From contig CACZHW010000012.1 in assembly GCA_902781095.1 (NCBI GenBank), positions 1 to 64,000 of the forward strand: DNA of 64,000 nucleotides, read 5' to 3'. A program made the translations under genes and the position numbers. Positions 1 through 8,852 of the stretch are shown in pieces; position 1 is the stretch's first letter, and every line of letters begins with the position of its first letter. This stretch comes from an uncultured Eubacteriales bacterium (GTDB lineage: Bacteria > Bacillota > Clostridia > Christensenellales > Aristaeellaceae). The notes beneath the pieces were generated by a model. The model ran no database searches. It saw nothing but the letters and a program-made list of their open reading frames with translations, and had not been told where the DNA came from.

Positions 1-88
1 TTCCCCGGGAAGGGAATGATTCCGCGTTCTTCCTTTTCTGTATCGTTTTCAAGGATCGTGCCGGCGGTTTCCCGCTGACAGCTTTGCT

Positions 89-117
89 AGTTTACTACGC
101 CTCCACCGCTTTGTCAA
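89..117 (-). promoter_or_regulatory. SigA-type promoter reading left out of the window
   Basis: On the minus strand TTGACA (112-117) is separated by 17 bp from TAAACT (89-94). The transcript would run left past base 1. The roughly 90 bases downstream contain no ORF and include a CTTGAAAAC-like stretch reminiscent of leaders upstream of stable RNA operons. That reading is inference, because no mature RNA lies inside the window. Confidence 0.45.
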
Positions 118-158
118 CACTTATTTTAAAATAATTTCAATTATTTGTAATCAACCTT

Positions 159-1046
159 TTACTTCGCGAAAGGAATATATTCCCCTTTCTTAAACATCTC
201 CGCAATGACGTTATAGCGCGGGTGTTCGCGCCAGCCGCCAGCCGTGGAATAATGCTCCCAGTCGATGTACGTATCCGGCAGTTTCCTTCTCAGTTCTTCC
301 ACCACGTCATCCGTCAGGTGCGAACGTCCGGGGCCGTACAGGCTGCTGCTGTAAATCCACAGGCGCTCGAGCCCTTTCATGCCCTGCAGCGGCGACCAGT
401 CCGAGACGCTGTTGAACGCGATGTTGAGATCCAGCAACCGGTCCAGCCCCATAAGCGGCGTCAGGTCTTCGATCCGGTTTTTGAAGACCTCCGCGTACTC
501 GAGATCGTGAAGCGCAGAGAGCGGCGTGATGTCCGTCACCTCGTTGATCGCGATGATGAGCACCCGCAGGTTGGGCAGCTCGTATAGGAAATCCAGGTCC
601 GTCACCTTATTGTGCCCGATGTCCAGCGCCAGCAGCCGTTTGCAATACCGGAGAATCCTGAAATCCGCACTCGAGTGGCGGGGCGAACGCTTGTTATGGA
701 GGGTCGAAAAGGCCGTGGCGTCCGTACGGATCAGGTGATCGTGATCCTTGCACGGAATCCGGAGCGTCCATCCGAATTCAATCTGCGGGAATTGCCCGGC
801 CAGCGCGTCCGCCTGTTTGCCCGTGATGGGCGTGGCGAACATATCCACCTTCTCCATCTGCGGCATCGTCTCAAGAAAGGCCGTCAGTTCCTCCAGATGC
901 CTCACCCGCTTCGTCCCGAAATCAAGCGTCCGGGCGTCATCCGGCACGGCGATGCCCTGAATCGTCGCCGCCCTGCCGGCCGCCCAAAGGCAGAGGAAAA
1001 CCGTGAAGACCGCAAAAGTTCTCCTCAGATTCGGCGAGTTCCTCAT
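159..1046 (-). CDS. Secreted leucine-rich repeat protein
   Basis: A 295-residue protein with an N-terminal signal peptide (basic RNSPNLRR, then a hydrophobic stretch to about residue 26). Residues about 130-215 carry SDS22/internalin-like leucine-rich repeats, with units such as LLALDIGHNKVTDLDFL, LRVLIIAINEVTDITPL and LLDLNIAFNSVSDWSPL. These form a short solenoid that usually serves protein binding outside the cell. The ATG overlaps the stop of the upstream membrane gene (ATGA, 1043-1046), so it is the last gene of a coupled three-gene operon. No catalytic domain is seen, and the ligand cannot be inferred. Confidence 0.8.
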   Translation of the reverse strand: MRNSPNLRRTFAVFTVFLCLWAAGRAATIQGIAVPDDARTLDFGTKRVRHLEELTAFLETMPQMEKVDMFATPITGKQADALAGQFPQIEFGWTLRIPCKDHDHLIRTDATAFSTLHNKRSPRHSSADFRILRYCKRLLALDIGHNKVTDLDFLYELPNLRVLIIAINEVTDITPLSALHDLEYAEVFKNRIEDLTPLMGLDRLLDLNIAFNSVSDWSPLQGMKGLERLWIYSSSLYGPGRSHLTDDVVEELRRKLPDTYIDWEHYSTAGGWREHPRYNVIAEMFKKGEYIPFAK

Positions 1047-1963
1047 TGCGTTGCCCCTCCGTTCTTCTTCGCCCGAAGGGCGGTTTCGCCCATCGCCGCC
1101 GAAAGCGCCGCCGCCAGCAGATGGCAGGTACCCGGCACTGCGGACGCTATCCTGTCAAACCCCTGATCCGAGCGGGCGAACGCTTCCGCAATCAGATAAG
1201 GCTTGTCCATCGCAAACTGCAGCGCGCCCTGCGCCAGTCCCATCGCAAGCAGGGCGGCAAAGCTTCCCCATGCCGCCGGCATCTGCCGCCTGTCCCTTCC
1301 CGGTACCGCCGCGCAGAGCAGGACCAGCAGGCAGACCACCTGCTCCGTGCGGACAAAGCCGATCATCGGCGCCGCCGTCAGGAGGTTCTCAAAGAAAATC
1401 TGCCACGCGGCCAGCCTGCAGACCGCCCGGCGGAGCGCCGGCTGCCCCCTCTTCACGCGTACAGCCGCCGCAGCGCAGCATACCGCCGCAGCGGCGGCTT
1501 CCAGCGTGCAGACAGCCAGACACGGGTCGCCGTATCCGTCCGCCGCAATCAGCGGAAAGAGGGCCACGGGGCCCGCTTCCCATACCGGGCCCAGCCCTGC
1601 CGGCGGCTGCCGCAGTTCGGCAAGGCGCAGCAGCGCAATCATCGCACAGCCCAGCGGCGTCAGGCGCTCCGTCATCGTTCTCCCGCCCGCGAAGCGCACA
1701 CCGAGCACGAATCCTGCACATCCCGCGGCGAAGGAGCATTCCTCCGCTCGGAAACGGAACCAGCCCAAAGCCGCCGAAACCGATCCCATCCGTGCGGAAA
1801 GCACGGCAAACCCGGTCACCACGGAAGCTGCAGCCGCCATCGCAAGGCCGCACAGCATCGCCGCAGCGATGAGCCTGCGTTCCCCTGCCGGAGCCCGGAA
1901 AACCGCTGTCGCGACGCCAATCAGCCCGACCAGCGGAAAGATCAGCAGGCTTTCCGTCATCAC
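1043..1963 (-). CDS. Polytopic membrane protein, function unknown
   Basis: A 306-residue, Ala/Leu/Gly-rich protein with about seven or eight hydrophobic segments. The middle (about residues 105-160, containing LLRLAEL and a stretch around FPLIAADGYGD) weakly recalls the Lgt prolipoprotein diacylglyceryl transferase fold, but the Lgt signature is not evident, so that is only a suggestion. It overlaps its upstream and downstream neighbours by 4 nt each (ATGA at 1960-1963 and 1043-1046). It is therefore co-translated with a secreted phosphodiester glycosidase and a secreted LRR protein, suggesting a cell-envelope role. Confidence 0.65.
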   Translation of the reverse strand: MMTESLLIFPLVGLIGVATAVFRAPAGERRLIAAAMLCGLAMAAAASVVTGFAVLSARMGSVSAALGWFRFRAEECSFAAGCAGFVLGVRFAGGRTMTERLTPLGCAMIALLRLAELRQPPAGLGPVWEAGPVALFPLIAADGYGDPCLAVCTLEAAAAAVCCAAAAVRVKRGQPALRRAVCRLAAWQIFFENLLTAAPMIGFVRTEQVVCLLVLLCAAVPGRDRRQMPAAWGSFAALLAMGLAQGALQFAMDKPYLIAEAFARSDQGFDRIASAVPGTCHLLAAALSAAMGETALRAKKNGGATQ

Positions 1964-2820
1964 TGCGCCCCTTTCTGCACGGCGGACGCGAAATAGACGA
2001 TGTCGCTGATCTTCCTGGAGGTCTGGGAGCGGTCGTTGAGTTTCTTTCCGTGGAAATACAGCATCGCCGAGTCCCCGCCGTCCAGATTGTAGGCCGTCAC
2101 TGCGCCCTCCTGCGCCGCCAGCTGCGCAAATTGCGTAATCGTCATCCCCTTGGAGCCGCGGAAATGGCCCGCGCAGCAGATGAGCTTATAATGGAGCGGC
2201 CCCAGCTGCGCGATGCAGACGCGCTGCCGCCCTTCCGTCGGCGCGATGCCCGTGACGTGGAACTCTTCGATCGCCTTTCCATCCTCCACGAGGATGGGCC
2301 CGAAGGAGAGCGCGTTCGCAATCCGCTTTCCGTTCACCGTCCCATCGATGCTGTTCTTCTTTGCGTCATGTACCGTATGGAAGTCGCCGTCTTCGTCAAT
2401 GAGCAGGATATCCCGTTTTCCGACCAGCGTGTCGGCGATCAGTTCCCCCTGACGCAAAACGTATTTTGAACCGGTATGCGAATAGAAATCCCCGTTGACG
2501 GCCACCACGGCCCCGGCGTTTTTGGCGATTCGCATCCCGTCCGCGTTGGACATCGACTGAAACCCGTTGGCGGCCGCCGTGCGCAGCTGCGTTGCGTGCC
2601 CGATCACAACGTCCGCGACCCAGTACTGGCAGTCAAACGCCCTGCCCTCCTCAATCCGCACGGAGATAGTGGAATCCTCGTAGGCCGTATCCTTCGTAAA
2701 GCCCGACTCCCGCGGCAGGCTGCCCGGCGAAAAATCCAACGGCAGCACAGCCGGTTCGGCCGCGCACCCTACGCTCACCAGCAGGTTTATAAAAAGCACA
2801 AGAGCCGCCGCTTTTTTCAT
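1960..2820 (-). CDS. Phosphodiester glycosidase family (NAGPA domain) secreted protein
   Basis: A 286-residue protein. The ATG at 2820 is preferred over a GTG at 2826 because GGAGG sits 9 nt upstream of it. It has a signal peptide with a possible lipobox (SVGCA, near residue 19). The NAGPA domain is recognised by the AVNGDFYSH motif, the SFGPILVEDGK segment and the C-terminal YNLDGGDSAMLYFHGK block. Relatives hydrolyse phosphodiester-linked sugars, as in the mammalian mannose-6-phosphate uncovering enzyme; bacterial members act on exopolysaccharide or wall glycans. It is first gene of the operon with the membrane and LRR proteins. Confidence 0.88.
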   Translation of the reverse strand: MKKAAALVLFINLLVSVGCAAEPAVLPLDFSPGSLPRESGFTKDTAYEDSTISVRIEEGRAFDCQYWVADVVIGHATQLRTAAANGFQSMSNADGMRIAKNAGAVVAVNGDFYSHTGSKYVLRQGELIADTLVGKRDILLIDEDGDFHTVHDAKKNSIDGTVNGKRIANALSFGPILVEDGKAIEEFHVTGIAPTEGRQRVCIAQLGPLHYKLICCAGHFRGSKGMTITQFAQLAAQEGAVTAYNLDGGDSAMLYFHGKKLNDRSQTSRKISDIVYFASAVQKGAQ

Positions 2821-2867
2821 ACTCACAAACCTCCGCCGAGTTGCACATCCGTTCCATCATATAAGAA

Positions 2868-2889
2868 GACATGCCGTTTTCGGCATGTC
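2868..2889 (-). terminator. Hairpin downstream of rarA
   Basis: A perfect inverted repeat GACATGCCG/CGGCATGTC (2868-2876 and 2881-2889) has a four-base loop. On the minus strand it is followed by TTCTTAT, a weak U tract, so it is a plausible terminator of the recO-cobB-rarA operon. Confidence 0.5.
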
Positions 2890-2933
2890 GGAAAGTATAC
2901 CTGAATTGCATAACCAATACAATCCTTTTCGGT

Positions 2934-4271
2934 TCATTCGTGCTCTTTTTGTGCGCGCTGCCTGCTTTTCCATTCTTTGATTTCCGCAAGCCTCCTGGCG
3001 AAGCGGTCTTCCAGCCCCTGCGTCGTCGGCTTATAGTACTCCCGTCCCTCCAGGCTGTCCGGCAGGCACCGCATGTCGCTCAGCTTCTCCTTTGTGTCGT
3101 GGGCGTACACATACCCCTTTCCGTAGCCCAAATCGCCCATCAGCTTTGTCGGCGCGTTGCGGATGTGCAGCGGCACCGGTTCCGCCAGCATGCGGACCGC
3201 GTCTTCTCTGGCCGCCATATACGCGGTTTCCATCGCGTTGCTCCTGGGCGCCAGGGAAAGGTAGACGACCGCTTGGGTCAGATGTACGTTGCATTCCGGC
3301 ATGCCGAGAAAATGGCAGGCCTGGTAGCAGGCGACGCACAACTCCAGCGCGCGCGGGTCTGCCAGGCCAACGTCCTCGCTGGCGAAGCGAACCAGACGCC
3401 TGGCGATGTAAAGCGGATCCTCGCCAGCCTCCAGCATCCTGGCCAGCCAGTACACCGCCGCGTCCGGGTCCGAATTGCGCATGGATTTGTGCAGCGCGGA
3501 AATGAGGTTGTAGTGTTCCTCCCCGTCCCTGTCGTACAGCAGGCTTCTTCTGCCCAGGCACTGCTCCAGCGTCCCGGCCGTCACCCGAAGACCGCCCTCC
3601 GGGGTCGCCTCGCCGTTCAGCACCGCCATCTCCAGCGTCCCCAGTGCCATCCGGGCATCCCCGTTGGCAAAGACGGCCAGCGCCTTCAGTTCGTCCTCCC
3701 CGACGTCGACCTTCTGACCGCCGAAGCCGCGTGGATCCGACAGCGCCCGCCGGAGCAGCACAACCAGGTCCTCCGTCTCCAGTGCCCGCAGCACAAAGAC
3801 CTTGCAGCGGGAGAGGAGCGCGCTGTTGACTTCGAAGGACGGGTTCTCCGTCGTCGCGCCGATCAGCAGGATGCTGCCCTTCTCCACGAAGGGCAGAAAA
3901 GCGTCCTGCTGTGCTTTGTTGAAACGGTGGATTTCGTCCACGAAAACGATCGTCCGCTCGCCGAAGCGCCGGCCCTCCTCCGCCTGCCGCATGACCTCCC
4001 GGATTTCCCGTATGCCGCTGTTCACAGCCGAGAAATCGATGAACCGTGCCCGCGTCCGTCCGGCGATGATCCGCGCCAGCGTCGTCTTCCCCACCCCGGG
4101 CGGCCCCCAGAAGATCATCGAGGAGATCCTGTCCTCGTCGATCAGGCGGCGAAGGATGCAGCCTTCGCCCAGCAGGTGCTTCTGCCCCGCGAATTCCTCC
4201 AGCGTCCTCGGGCGCATCCTGGCAGCCAGCGGCTGGCTCTCCTCCCGCTCAAACAACGTTGCCTGTTCCAT
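2934..4271 (-). CDS. rarA: Replication-associated recombination protein A (AAA+ ATPase RarA/MgsA)
   Basis: A 445-residue protein of full family length. It shows Walker A (GPPGVGKTT, about residues 57-65), Walker B (IVFVDEIHRFNK), sensor-1 (LIGATTENPSFEVN) and the MgsA C-terminal half with KYALRxS-like and YARRLVRFASEDVGLADP blocks. RarA acts at stalled replication forks with SSB and the clamp loader. It is the last gene of the operon recO-cobB-rarA, 34 nt after the sirtuin gene. The start has GGAGG only 3-4 nt upstream, but the N-terminus aligns with the family. Confidence 0.97.
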   Translation of the reverse strand: MEQATLFEREESQPLAARMRPRTLEEFAGQKHLLGEGCILRRLIDEDRISSMIFWGPPGVGKTTLARIIAGRTRARFIDFSAVNSGIREIREVMRQAEEGRRFGERTIVFVDEIHRFNKAQQDAFLPFVEKGSILLIGATTENPSFEVNSALLSRCKVFVLRALETEDLVVLLRRALSDPRGFGGQKVDVGEDELKALAVFANGDARMALGTLEMAVLNGEATPEGGLRVTAGTLEQCLGRRSLLYDRDGEEHYNLISALHKSMRNSDPDAAVYWLARMLEAGEDPLYIARRLVRFASEDVGLADPRALELCVACYQACHFLGMPECNVHLTQAVVYLSLAPRSNAMETAYMAAREDAVRMLAEPVPLHIRNAPTKLMGDLGYGKGYVYAHDTKEKLSDMRCLPDSLEGREYYKPTTQGLEDRFARRLAEIKEWKSRQRAQKEHE

Positions 4272-4305
4272 ATTCCTCCGTGTCTCATCCTTTGATGACC
4301 ATCGA

Positions 4306-5028
4306 TTACAATCTTGAGAAGACGTCCCCCAGCTTTTCGTGGAGGGCGAGGTCCGCGATGCCGTCCCTCGGCGTCGGCGTCTTGTTGATGAGGACCAGCC
4401 GGCTGCCCCGGTATTCGTCCAGGAACGCCGCTGCCGGGTACACCGTGAGAGAAGTCCCGGCCACGATGAGCACGTCCGCCCTTCGGATCGCGTCCACCGC
4501 GCCCTGAACGACCGCGCCGTCCAGCCCTTCCTCGTAAAGGACGACGTCCGGCTTGACGCGGCCGCCGCAGACCGGGCACTTCGGAATGTCTCCCAGTTTC
4601 AGGAAGGCCGTGAGGTCGTACCCTGCGCCGCACTTCTGGCAGAAGCTGCGGTGCACGCTGCCGTGGAGCTCGTAGACGCGGCGGCTGCCGGCCATCTGGT
4701 GCAGTCCGTCGATGTTCTGCGTGACGACCGCCAGCAGTCTGCCTTCCTGCTCCCACTGGGCCAGCTTCCGGTGGCAAATGTTGGGCCGGGCCTGCGGAAA
4801 CAGCATCCGCTCCCTGTAGAAGCGGTAGAAAATCTCCGGGCAGCGCTCGTAAAAGCTGTGGGAGATGATCGTCTCCGGCGGGTAATCGTACTGCTGGTTG
4901 TACAGCCCGTCCGGGCTTCTGAAGTCCGGTATGCCGCTTTCCGTCGAGACGCCCGCACCGCCGAAGAAGACGATCCGCTTTGCCTCCCGCAGCCATTCCT
5001 GAAGTTTTTCAAGCTTCTGTTCGTCCAT
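4306..5028 (-). CDS. cobB: NAD-dependent protein deacylase, Sir2 family
   Basis: A 240-residue sirtuin. It shows the NAD-binding GAGVSTESGIPDFRS motif (about residues 24-38), VTQNIDGLHQMAGS, the catalytic histidine in ELHGSV, and a zinc ribbon with CQKCG and CPVCGG. It also has the GTSLTVYPAA segment. It removes acyl groups from lysines in the cytoplasm using NAD+. It lies between recO and rarA with a good SD (AAAGGAGG), 12 nt after recO. No truncation is seen. Confidence 0.95.
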   Translation of the reverse strand: MDEQKLEKLQEWLREAKRIVFFGGAGVSTESGIPDFRSPDGLYNQQYDYPPETIISHSFYERCPEIFYRFYRERMLFPQARPNICHRKLAQWEQEGRLLAVVTQNIDGLHQMAGSRRVYELHGSVHRSFCQKCGAGYDLTAFLKLGDIPKCPVCGGRVKPDVVLYEEGLDGAVVQGAVDAIRRADVLIVAGTSLTVYPAAAFLDEYRGSRLVLINKTPTPRDGIADLALHEKLGDVFSRL

Positions 5029-5040
5029 GGTCTGCCTCCT

Positions 5041-5769
5041 TTACAGCATCCTGCCCGTCCTGGGCTGAACGTCCAGCCTGCTCTCCGCAAGCGCACGCAG
5101 GCCGCCGAAAACCCTGTCCGTACACTCCGCCGGTTCCTCCAGCGAGTCCAGCCCCCGCCGCATGATCCCCTGCAGGTACCAAAGCTCCGTGCCGGTCAGG
5201 GGTTCCGCCTCCGGCGGCATGCAGGCAGTGCAGAGAACGCCGCCCGCTTCCTGCGAGAGGAATCCCGCCGCCTTCTGCCCGGGGTCCAGCGGGCGGCCGC
5301 ATCGCTGGCATCGCCCCACGGACGGGCGGAAGCCCATCAGGGATACGATGCCCATGAGGAAGACCGCCGTCACGCGCCGCGGCTGCGCGTCCCCGTACGC
5401 CAGGTGGGCAAGGCTCCGCAGCAGCAGCAAAAAGAGCCGCTCGTTTTCCTGCTCCGGCTGAACAGCCCCAAGACACAATTCCAGCAGATAAGTGCCGTGG
5501 GCAAGCCTGTCCCAGTCCTCCCGCAGCGGATAGAAGGAGTCCTGCAGGGAGCAGGCCTCCACCGCCAGCCGGTCACCCCGCTGCCAGAGCACAAACTCCC
5601 CGCTGGCAAAGGTTTCGCTGGCCGCCAGCAGCGGGCTGTTCTGCTTGCGGCATCCCCGGCACAGCGCGTCCATCCGGCCCATCGTCGGCGAGAAGAGGGT
5701 CAGCATCCGGTCGTTCTCCCGGTAATCCGCGTAGCGCAATACGATGGCGTTGGTTTTAATCCGCGGCAA
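5041..5769 (-). CDS. recO: DNA repair protein RecO
   Basis: A 242-residue protein with an N-terminal OB fold (IKTNAIVLRYADYRENDRMLTLF) and a C-terminal helical region holding a zinc site (CQRCGRPLD ... CTACM). RecO anneals SSB-coated DNA and loads RecA with RecR. I place the start at TTG 5769, where AGGAGGGG lies just upstream; the frame is open further to 5856, but that extra segment looks non-coding and spans a TATAAT box. It is first gene of an operon with cobB and rarA, grouping fork repair with a sirtuin. Confidence 0.93.
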   Translation of the reverse strand: MPRIKTNAIVLRYADYRENDRMLTLFSPTMGRMDALCRGCRKQNSPLLAASETFASGEFVLWQRGDRLAVEACSLQDSFYPLREDWDRLAHGTYLLELCLGAVQPEQENERLFLLLLRSLAHLAYGDAQPRRVTAVFLMGIVSLMGFRPSVGRCQRCGRPLDPGQKAAGFLSQEAGGVLCTACMPPEAEPLTGTELWYLQGIMRRGLDSLEEPAECTDRVFGGLRALAESRLDVQPRTGRML

Positions 5770-5802
5770 AGCGCCCCCTCCTTTCGCCGGTTGTGTTCTT
5801 TT

Positions 5803-5833
5803 ATTATAGCATAGTGCGAAGGCCTTTGCATAA
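5803..5833 (-). promoter_or_regulatory. Probable promoter of the recO-cobB-rarA operon
   Basis: An extended -10 box TGCTATAAT is present on the minus strand (TATAAT at 5803-5808), with a poor TTATGC at the -35 position (5828-5833, 19-bp spacing). It lies 34 bp upstream of the recO TTG start. Confidence 0.5.
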
Positions 5834-5849
5834 AATGTTTGCGCCGGTA

Positions 5850-5878
5850 TTGACAAATCCGGAATTCTGCGGTAAACT
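5850..5878 (+). promoter_or_regulatory. Promoter of the SPFH/RHH operon
   Basis: TTGACA (5850-5855), a 17-bp spacer and TAAACT (5873-5878) precede the SPFH gene by about 45 bp. It is divergent from the recO promoter. Confidence 0.7.
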
Positions 5879-5922
5879 CAGTTTGATATTAAAATGATAT
5901 CATCTTGAAAGGAGAAACCGTC

Positions 5923-6921
5923 ATGAAAGAAACCGTCCTGACCGGCAGAAAGAACGGTCTTGCCGTTCTCATCGGGCTGATTCTGCTCTACGTCATCGCC
6001 ATCCCCGCCTGTATCCTCGGCATCGCCGTAGCGCCGCCTCTGTTCGTCCTGTGCCTGATCGTGATGTGCACGGCGTGGATCCTTTTCCTCGGGCTCAAGG
6101 TCCTCGGGCCGCAGGAGGCGCTCGTGCTCACGCTCTTCGGCAAGTACGTCGGCACGCTGAAGGGCGAAGGGTTCTACTTCGTCAATCCCTTCTGTGTCGC
6201 CGTCAACCCGGCCCGGGCCACCCAACTCAACCAGAGCGGGGACGTGACGACGATACAGCCCGTGCCCGCCGTTTCAAAGGAGGGCAGCATCAACCTCCCG
6301 ATGCTGAGCAAGAAAATCTCCCTCAAGGTGATGACGCTCAACAACAACCGGCAGAAGATCAACGACTGTCTCGGCAACCCCGTGGAGATCGGCATCGCCG
6401 TCACCTGGCGCATCGTCGACACCGCGAAGGCCGTTTTCAACGTCGACAACTATAAGGAATTCCTCTCCCTGCAGTGCGATACGGCGCTGCGCAACATCGT
6501 GCGCCTCTATCCTTACGATATGGCGCCCAACATCGACACCACCGGCGACGGCGTGGCGGACGACGGCAGCCTGCGCGGCTCCAGCGAGGTCGTCGCCTCC
6601 CGGATCCGCTGCGAGATTCAGGACCGCGTCGCCCAGGCCGGCATCGAGATCATCGAGGCGCGCATCACCTACCTCGCCTATGCGCCGGAGATCGCGGCCG
6701 TCATGCTCCAGCGCCAGCAGGCTTCCGCCATCATCGATGCCCGGAAGATGATCGTGGACGGAGCGGTCGGCATGGTGGAGATGGCGCTGGAGCGGCTCTC
6801 TCAAAACCAGGTCGTCACGCTGGACGAGGAGCGGAAAGCCGCCATGGTCTCCAACCTGCTCGTCGTGCTCTGCGGCAACCACGACGCGCAGCCGGTCGTC
6901 AACTCCGGCAGCCTGTACTGA
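5923..6921 (+). CDS. SPFH/Band 7 domain membrane protein
   Basis: A 332-residue protein starting at ATG 5923 behind AAAGGAG. Two adjacent hydrophobic segments (about residues 12-58) anchor the N-terminus. The SPFH domain follows (GFYFVNPFC, then [21 protein letters not shown]) and the end is helical ([25 protein letters not shown]), like the flotillin/prohibitin superfamily. Such proteins build membrane-bound oligomeric scaffolds. It is followed 3 nt later by a small ribbon-helix-helix gene, a pairing that recurs in Bacillota, though the joint function is not established. Confidence 0.92.
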   Translation: MKETVLTGRKNGLAVLIGLILLYVIAIPACILGIAVAPPLFVLCLIVMCTAWILFLGLKVLGPQEALVLTLFGKYVGTLKGEGFYFVNPFCVAVNPARATQLNQSGDVTTIQPVPAVSKEGSINLPMLSKKISLKVMTLNNNRQKINDCLGNPVEIGIAVTWRIVDTAKAVFNVDNYKEFLSLQCDTALRNIVRLYPYDMAPNIDTTGDGVADDGSLRGSSEVVASRIRCEIQDRVAQAGIEIIEARITYLAYAPEIAAVMLQRQQASAIIDARKMIVDGAVGMVEMALERLSQNQVVTLDEERKAAMVSNLLVVLCGNHDAQPVVNSGSLY

Positions 6922-6924
6922 GCC

Positions 6925-7128
6925 ATGGACGACAAGCAGAAAAAGCAGGTTCCCCTGCGCCTCTCCCCCAAGCTGTACGCAGCCATTGCCGCCTGGGCCG
7001 AGGACGACTTCCGCTCCGTCAACGGGCAGATTGAGTACCTGCTCTCCGAATGCGTACGGCAGCGGAAGAAAAACGGCAAGTATGTGGGCGAGGAAATCGA
7101 CGTTCCCCCGGAGTTGGACCTCCGATAG
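6925..7128 (+). CDS. Small Arc-like ribbon-helix-helix protein
   Basis: A 67-residue protein three bases after the SPFH stop. The N-terminal half has the RHH pattern: a strand VPLRLSPKLYAAI, then AEDDFRSVNGQIEYLLSECV, typical of Arc/MetJ-like DNA-binding dimers. It is probably translated by coupling with the SPFH gene. It may regulate that gene or act with the SPFH scaffold. No toxin gene is adjacent, so a toxin-antitoxin role is not supported. Confidence 0.75.
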   Translation: MDDKQKKQVPLRLSPKLYAAIAAWAEDDFRSVNGQIEYLLSECVRQRKKNGKYVGEEIDVPPELDLR

Positions 7129-7132
7129 AGTC

Positions 7133-7165
7133 CGGCCGCGGCAGAGTGCCGCGGCCGTTTTCTTT
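7133..7165 (+). terminator. Rho-independent terminator after the SPFH/RHH operon
   Basis: A GC-rich stem CGGCCGCGGC/GCCGCGGCCG (7133-7142, 7148-7157) with a five-base loop is followed by TTTTCTTTT. Confidence 0.88.
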
Positions 7166-7184
7166 TGCTTCTGCCCGGCGCCGG

Positions 7185-8702
7185 TCAGCTTTCCGCCGCC
7201 GGCTTTCCGGTGCGCTTCCTGCCTGGAACGATCGCCCGCTGCGGGCAGACGAGCACGCACAGGTGGCAGCCCACGCAGCGTCCCGCGTCCAGCACGGGGC
7301 GCCTGGCAGCGTCCAGGCGGATCGCCTGGTGGCCGCCGTCCCCGCAGGAGAGCGCGCACCGTCCGCAGCCGATGCACTTTTCGCGGAGGAAGCGCGGGTA
7401 GACGACGGTATCGCGCTCCAGCGCGTCCGTCGTGGCGTCGACGGAATCCAGCCCCAGGCCGACCGCCTCCGAGACGCTCGCAAAGCCCTTTTCCGTAAGG
7501 TAGAGGTTGAGGCCGTCCTTCAGGTCGTCGATGATCCGGTAGCCGTACTGCATCACCGCCGTCGTCACCTGCACGGTCTCCCCGCCCAGCAGGATGTACT
7601 CCAGCGCGTCCCGCCAGGTTTCCACCCCGCCGATGGCCGAGAGGTGCATGCCCGACAGGCGGGGATTCTTCGCCAGCTCCGCGATAAAGCGCAGTGCGAT
7701 CGGCTTCACCGCCTGCCCGCTGTAGCCGCCGACGGCCGAATTCCCATGCACCGCCGGGGAAGAAACGTAGCTGTGCAGGTTGACCCCGACGATGCTCTTG
7801 ATGGTATTGATGGCGGAGATGCCGTCCGCCCCGCCGCGCCGGGCCGCTTCCGCCGCCGGACTCATCGCCGCGACGTTGGGCGTCAGCTTGGCCAGGACGG
7901 GTATGGAACAGGCCCTCTTCGCAGACGCCGTATACCGTTCCACCAGCTCCGGCACCTCGCCGATGGCGGAACCCATTCCGCCTTCCGCCATGTTGGGGCA
8001 GGAGAAATTGAGTTCCAAGGCGTCCGCGCCGTTCTCCTCGCACAGCGTGGCGAGCGTCCCCCATTCCGCTTCGTCCCTGCCCATGATAGAGGCGATGACG
8101 GCCTTTCCGGGATATTCCTTCTTGAGGCGGCGGAAAATCGCCATGTTTTCCGCGACGCTGTGATCGGAAAGCTGCTCTATGTTTTTAAAGCCGATGATGC
8201 CCCCGTCGCTCCCCCGGATCGCGGAAAAGCGCGGCGAGGCCTCGTGGATGTCCAGCGTACAGACGGTTTTGAAGCAAACGCCCGCCCAGCCGGCCCGAAA
8301 AGCCCGGGCGCACATCTCGTACGTGCTGCCGACCACGGAGGAGGACAGCAGGAAGGGATTCTCCAGCGGGATGCCGCACAGCTCGCATTTCAGCCGGTTT
8401 TCTTCCAGCGGGCGCAGCGTCTCCGTCACCGGCCTCACCTCGCCTGCGAGGCGCTTTACCAGGCTGCGGACCGGCACCGCGCCGGGTCGGACGCAGGAGT
8501 GCTCGCAGGGCGCGTCGCAGGAGACACACGGAACCTCGCCCGGCAGCCTTCCGGCCGCGCACTGCTCGTTGTCAAACCAGATGCTGCGCAGAAGTTCCGC
8601 CGGGCGCAGGCCTGCCCGGCAGGCCGCGTCGCAGGGTGCCCCGTCGCACAGCGCGCAGTGGATCATGTCCCGCCTCGTAATCAGCGGTTGTGTTCCGATC
8701 AT
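7185..8702 (-). CDS. preA: Dihydropyrimidine dehydrogenase-type flavoprotein (PreA-like) with N-terminal Cys-rich domain
   Basis: A 505-residue protein. Residues 1-75 hold many cysteines (CALCDGAPCDAAC, CVSCDAPCEHSC), an N-terminal iron-sulfur-like segment. The central FMN-binding barrel resembles DHOD/PreA (CGIPLENPFLLSSSVVG, ALELNFSCPN, VLAKLTPNV, SAIGGVETW). The C-terminus holds two 4Fe-4S motifs (CIGCGRCALSC and CVGCHLCVLVCP). PreA with PreT reduces uracil/thymine with NADH. It stands alone here with its own promoter; a PreT-like gene lies at 61045-62346. The substrate is inferred from the family only. Confidence 0.88.
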   Translation of the reverse strand: MIGTQPLITRRDMIHCALCDGAPCDAACRAGLRPAELLRSIWFDNEQCAAGRLPGEVPCVSCDAPCEHSCVRPGAVPVRSLVKRLAGEVRPVTETLRPLEENRLKCELCGIPLENPFLLSSSVVGSTYEMCARAFRAGWAGVCFKTVCTLDIHEASPRFSAIRGSDGGIIGFKNIEQLSDHSVAENMAIFRRLKKEYPGKAVIASIMGRDEAEWGTLATLCEENGADALELNFSCPNMAEGGMGSAIGEVPELVERYTASAKRACSIPVLAKLTPNVAAMSPAAEAARRGGADGISAINTIKSIVGVNLHSYVSSPAVHGNSAVGGYSGQAVKPIALRFIAELAKNPRLSGMHLSAIGGVETWRDALEYILLGGETVQVTTAVMQYGYRIIDDLKDGLNLYLTEKGFASVSEAVGLGLDSVDATTDALERDTVVYPRFLREKCIGCGRCALSCGDGGHQAIRLDAARRPVLDAGRCVGCHLCVLVCPQRAIVPGRKRTGKPAAES

Positions 8703-8755
8703 GTTGCCGCCTCCCTTTCGTCTGCCCGTCTGCCGTCCTTTGCTTTTCCGCTTGT

Positions 8756-8785
8756 ATTATAACAACGTGCGGAATAAACCGTCAA
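8756..8785 (-). promoter_or_regulatory. Promoter of the preA-like gene
   Basis: On the minus strand TTGACG (8780-8785), an 18-bp spacer and the extended -10 TGTTATAAT (TATAAT at 8756-8761) lie about 55 bp upstream of the ATG. Confidence 0.75.
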
Positions 8786-8852
8786 TGGGGCTCTTCTGTG
8801 TAAACTGACGGTGTCTTTCGCTTCCACCCGGCAGATTCGACAAGAGAAAGGC

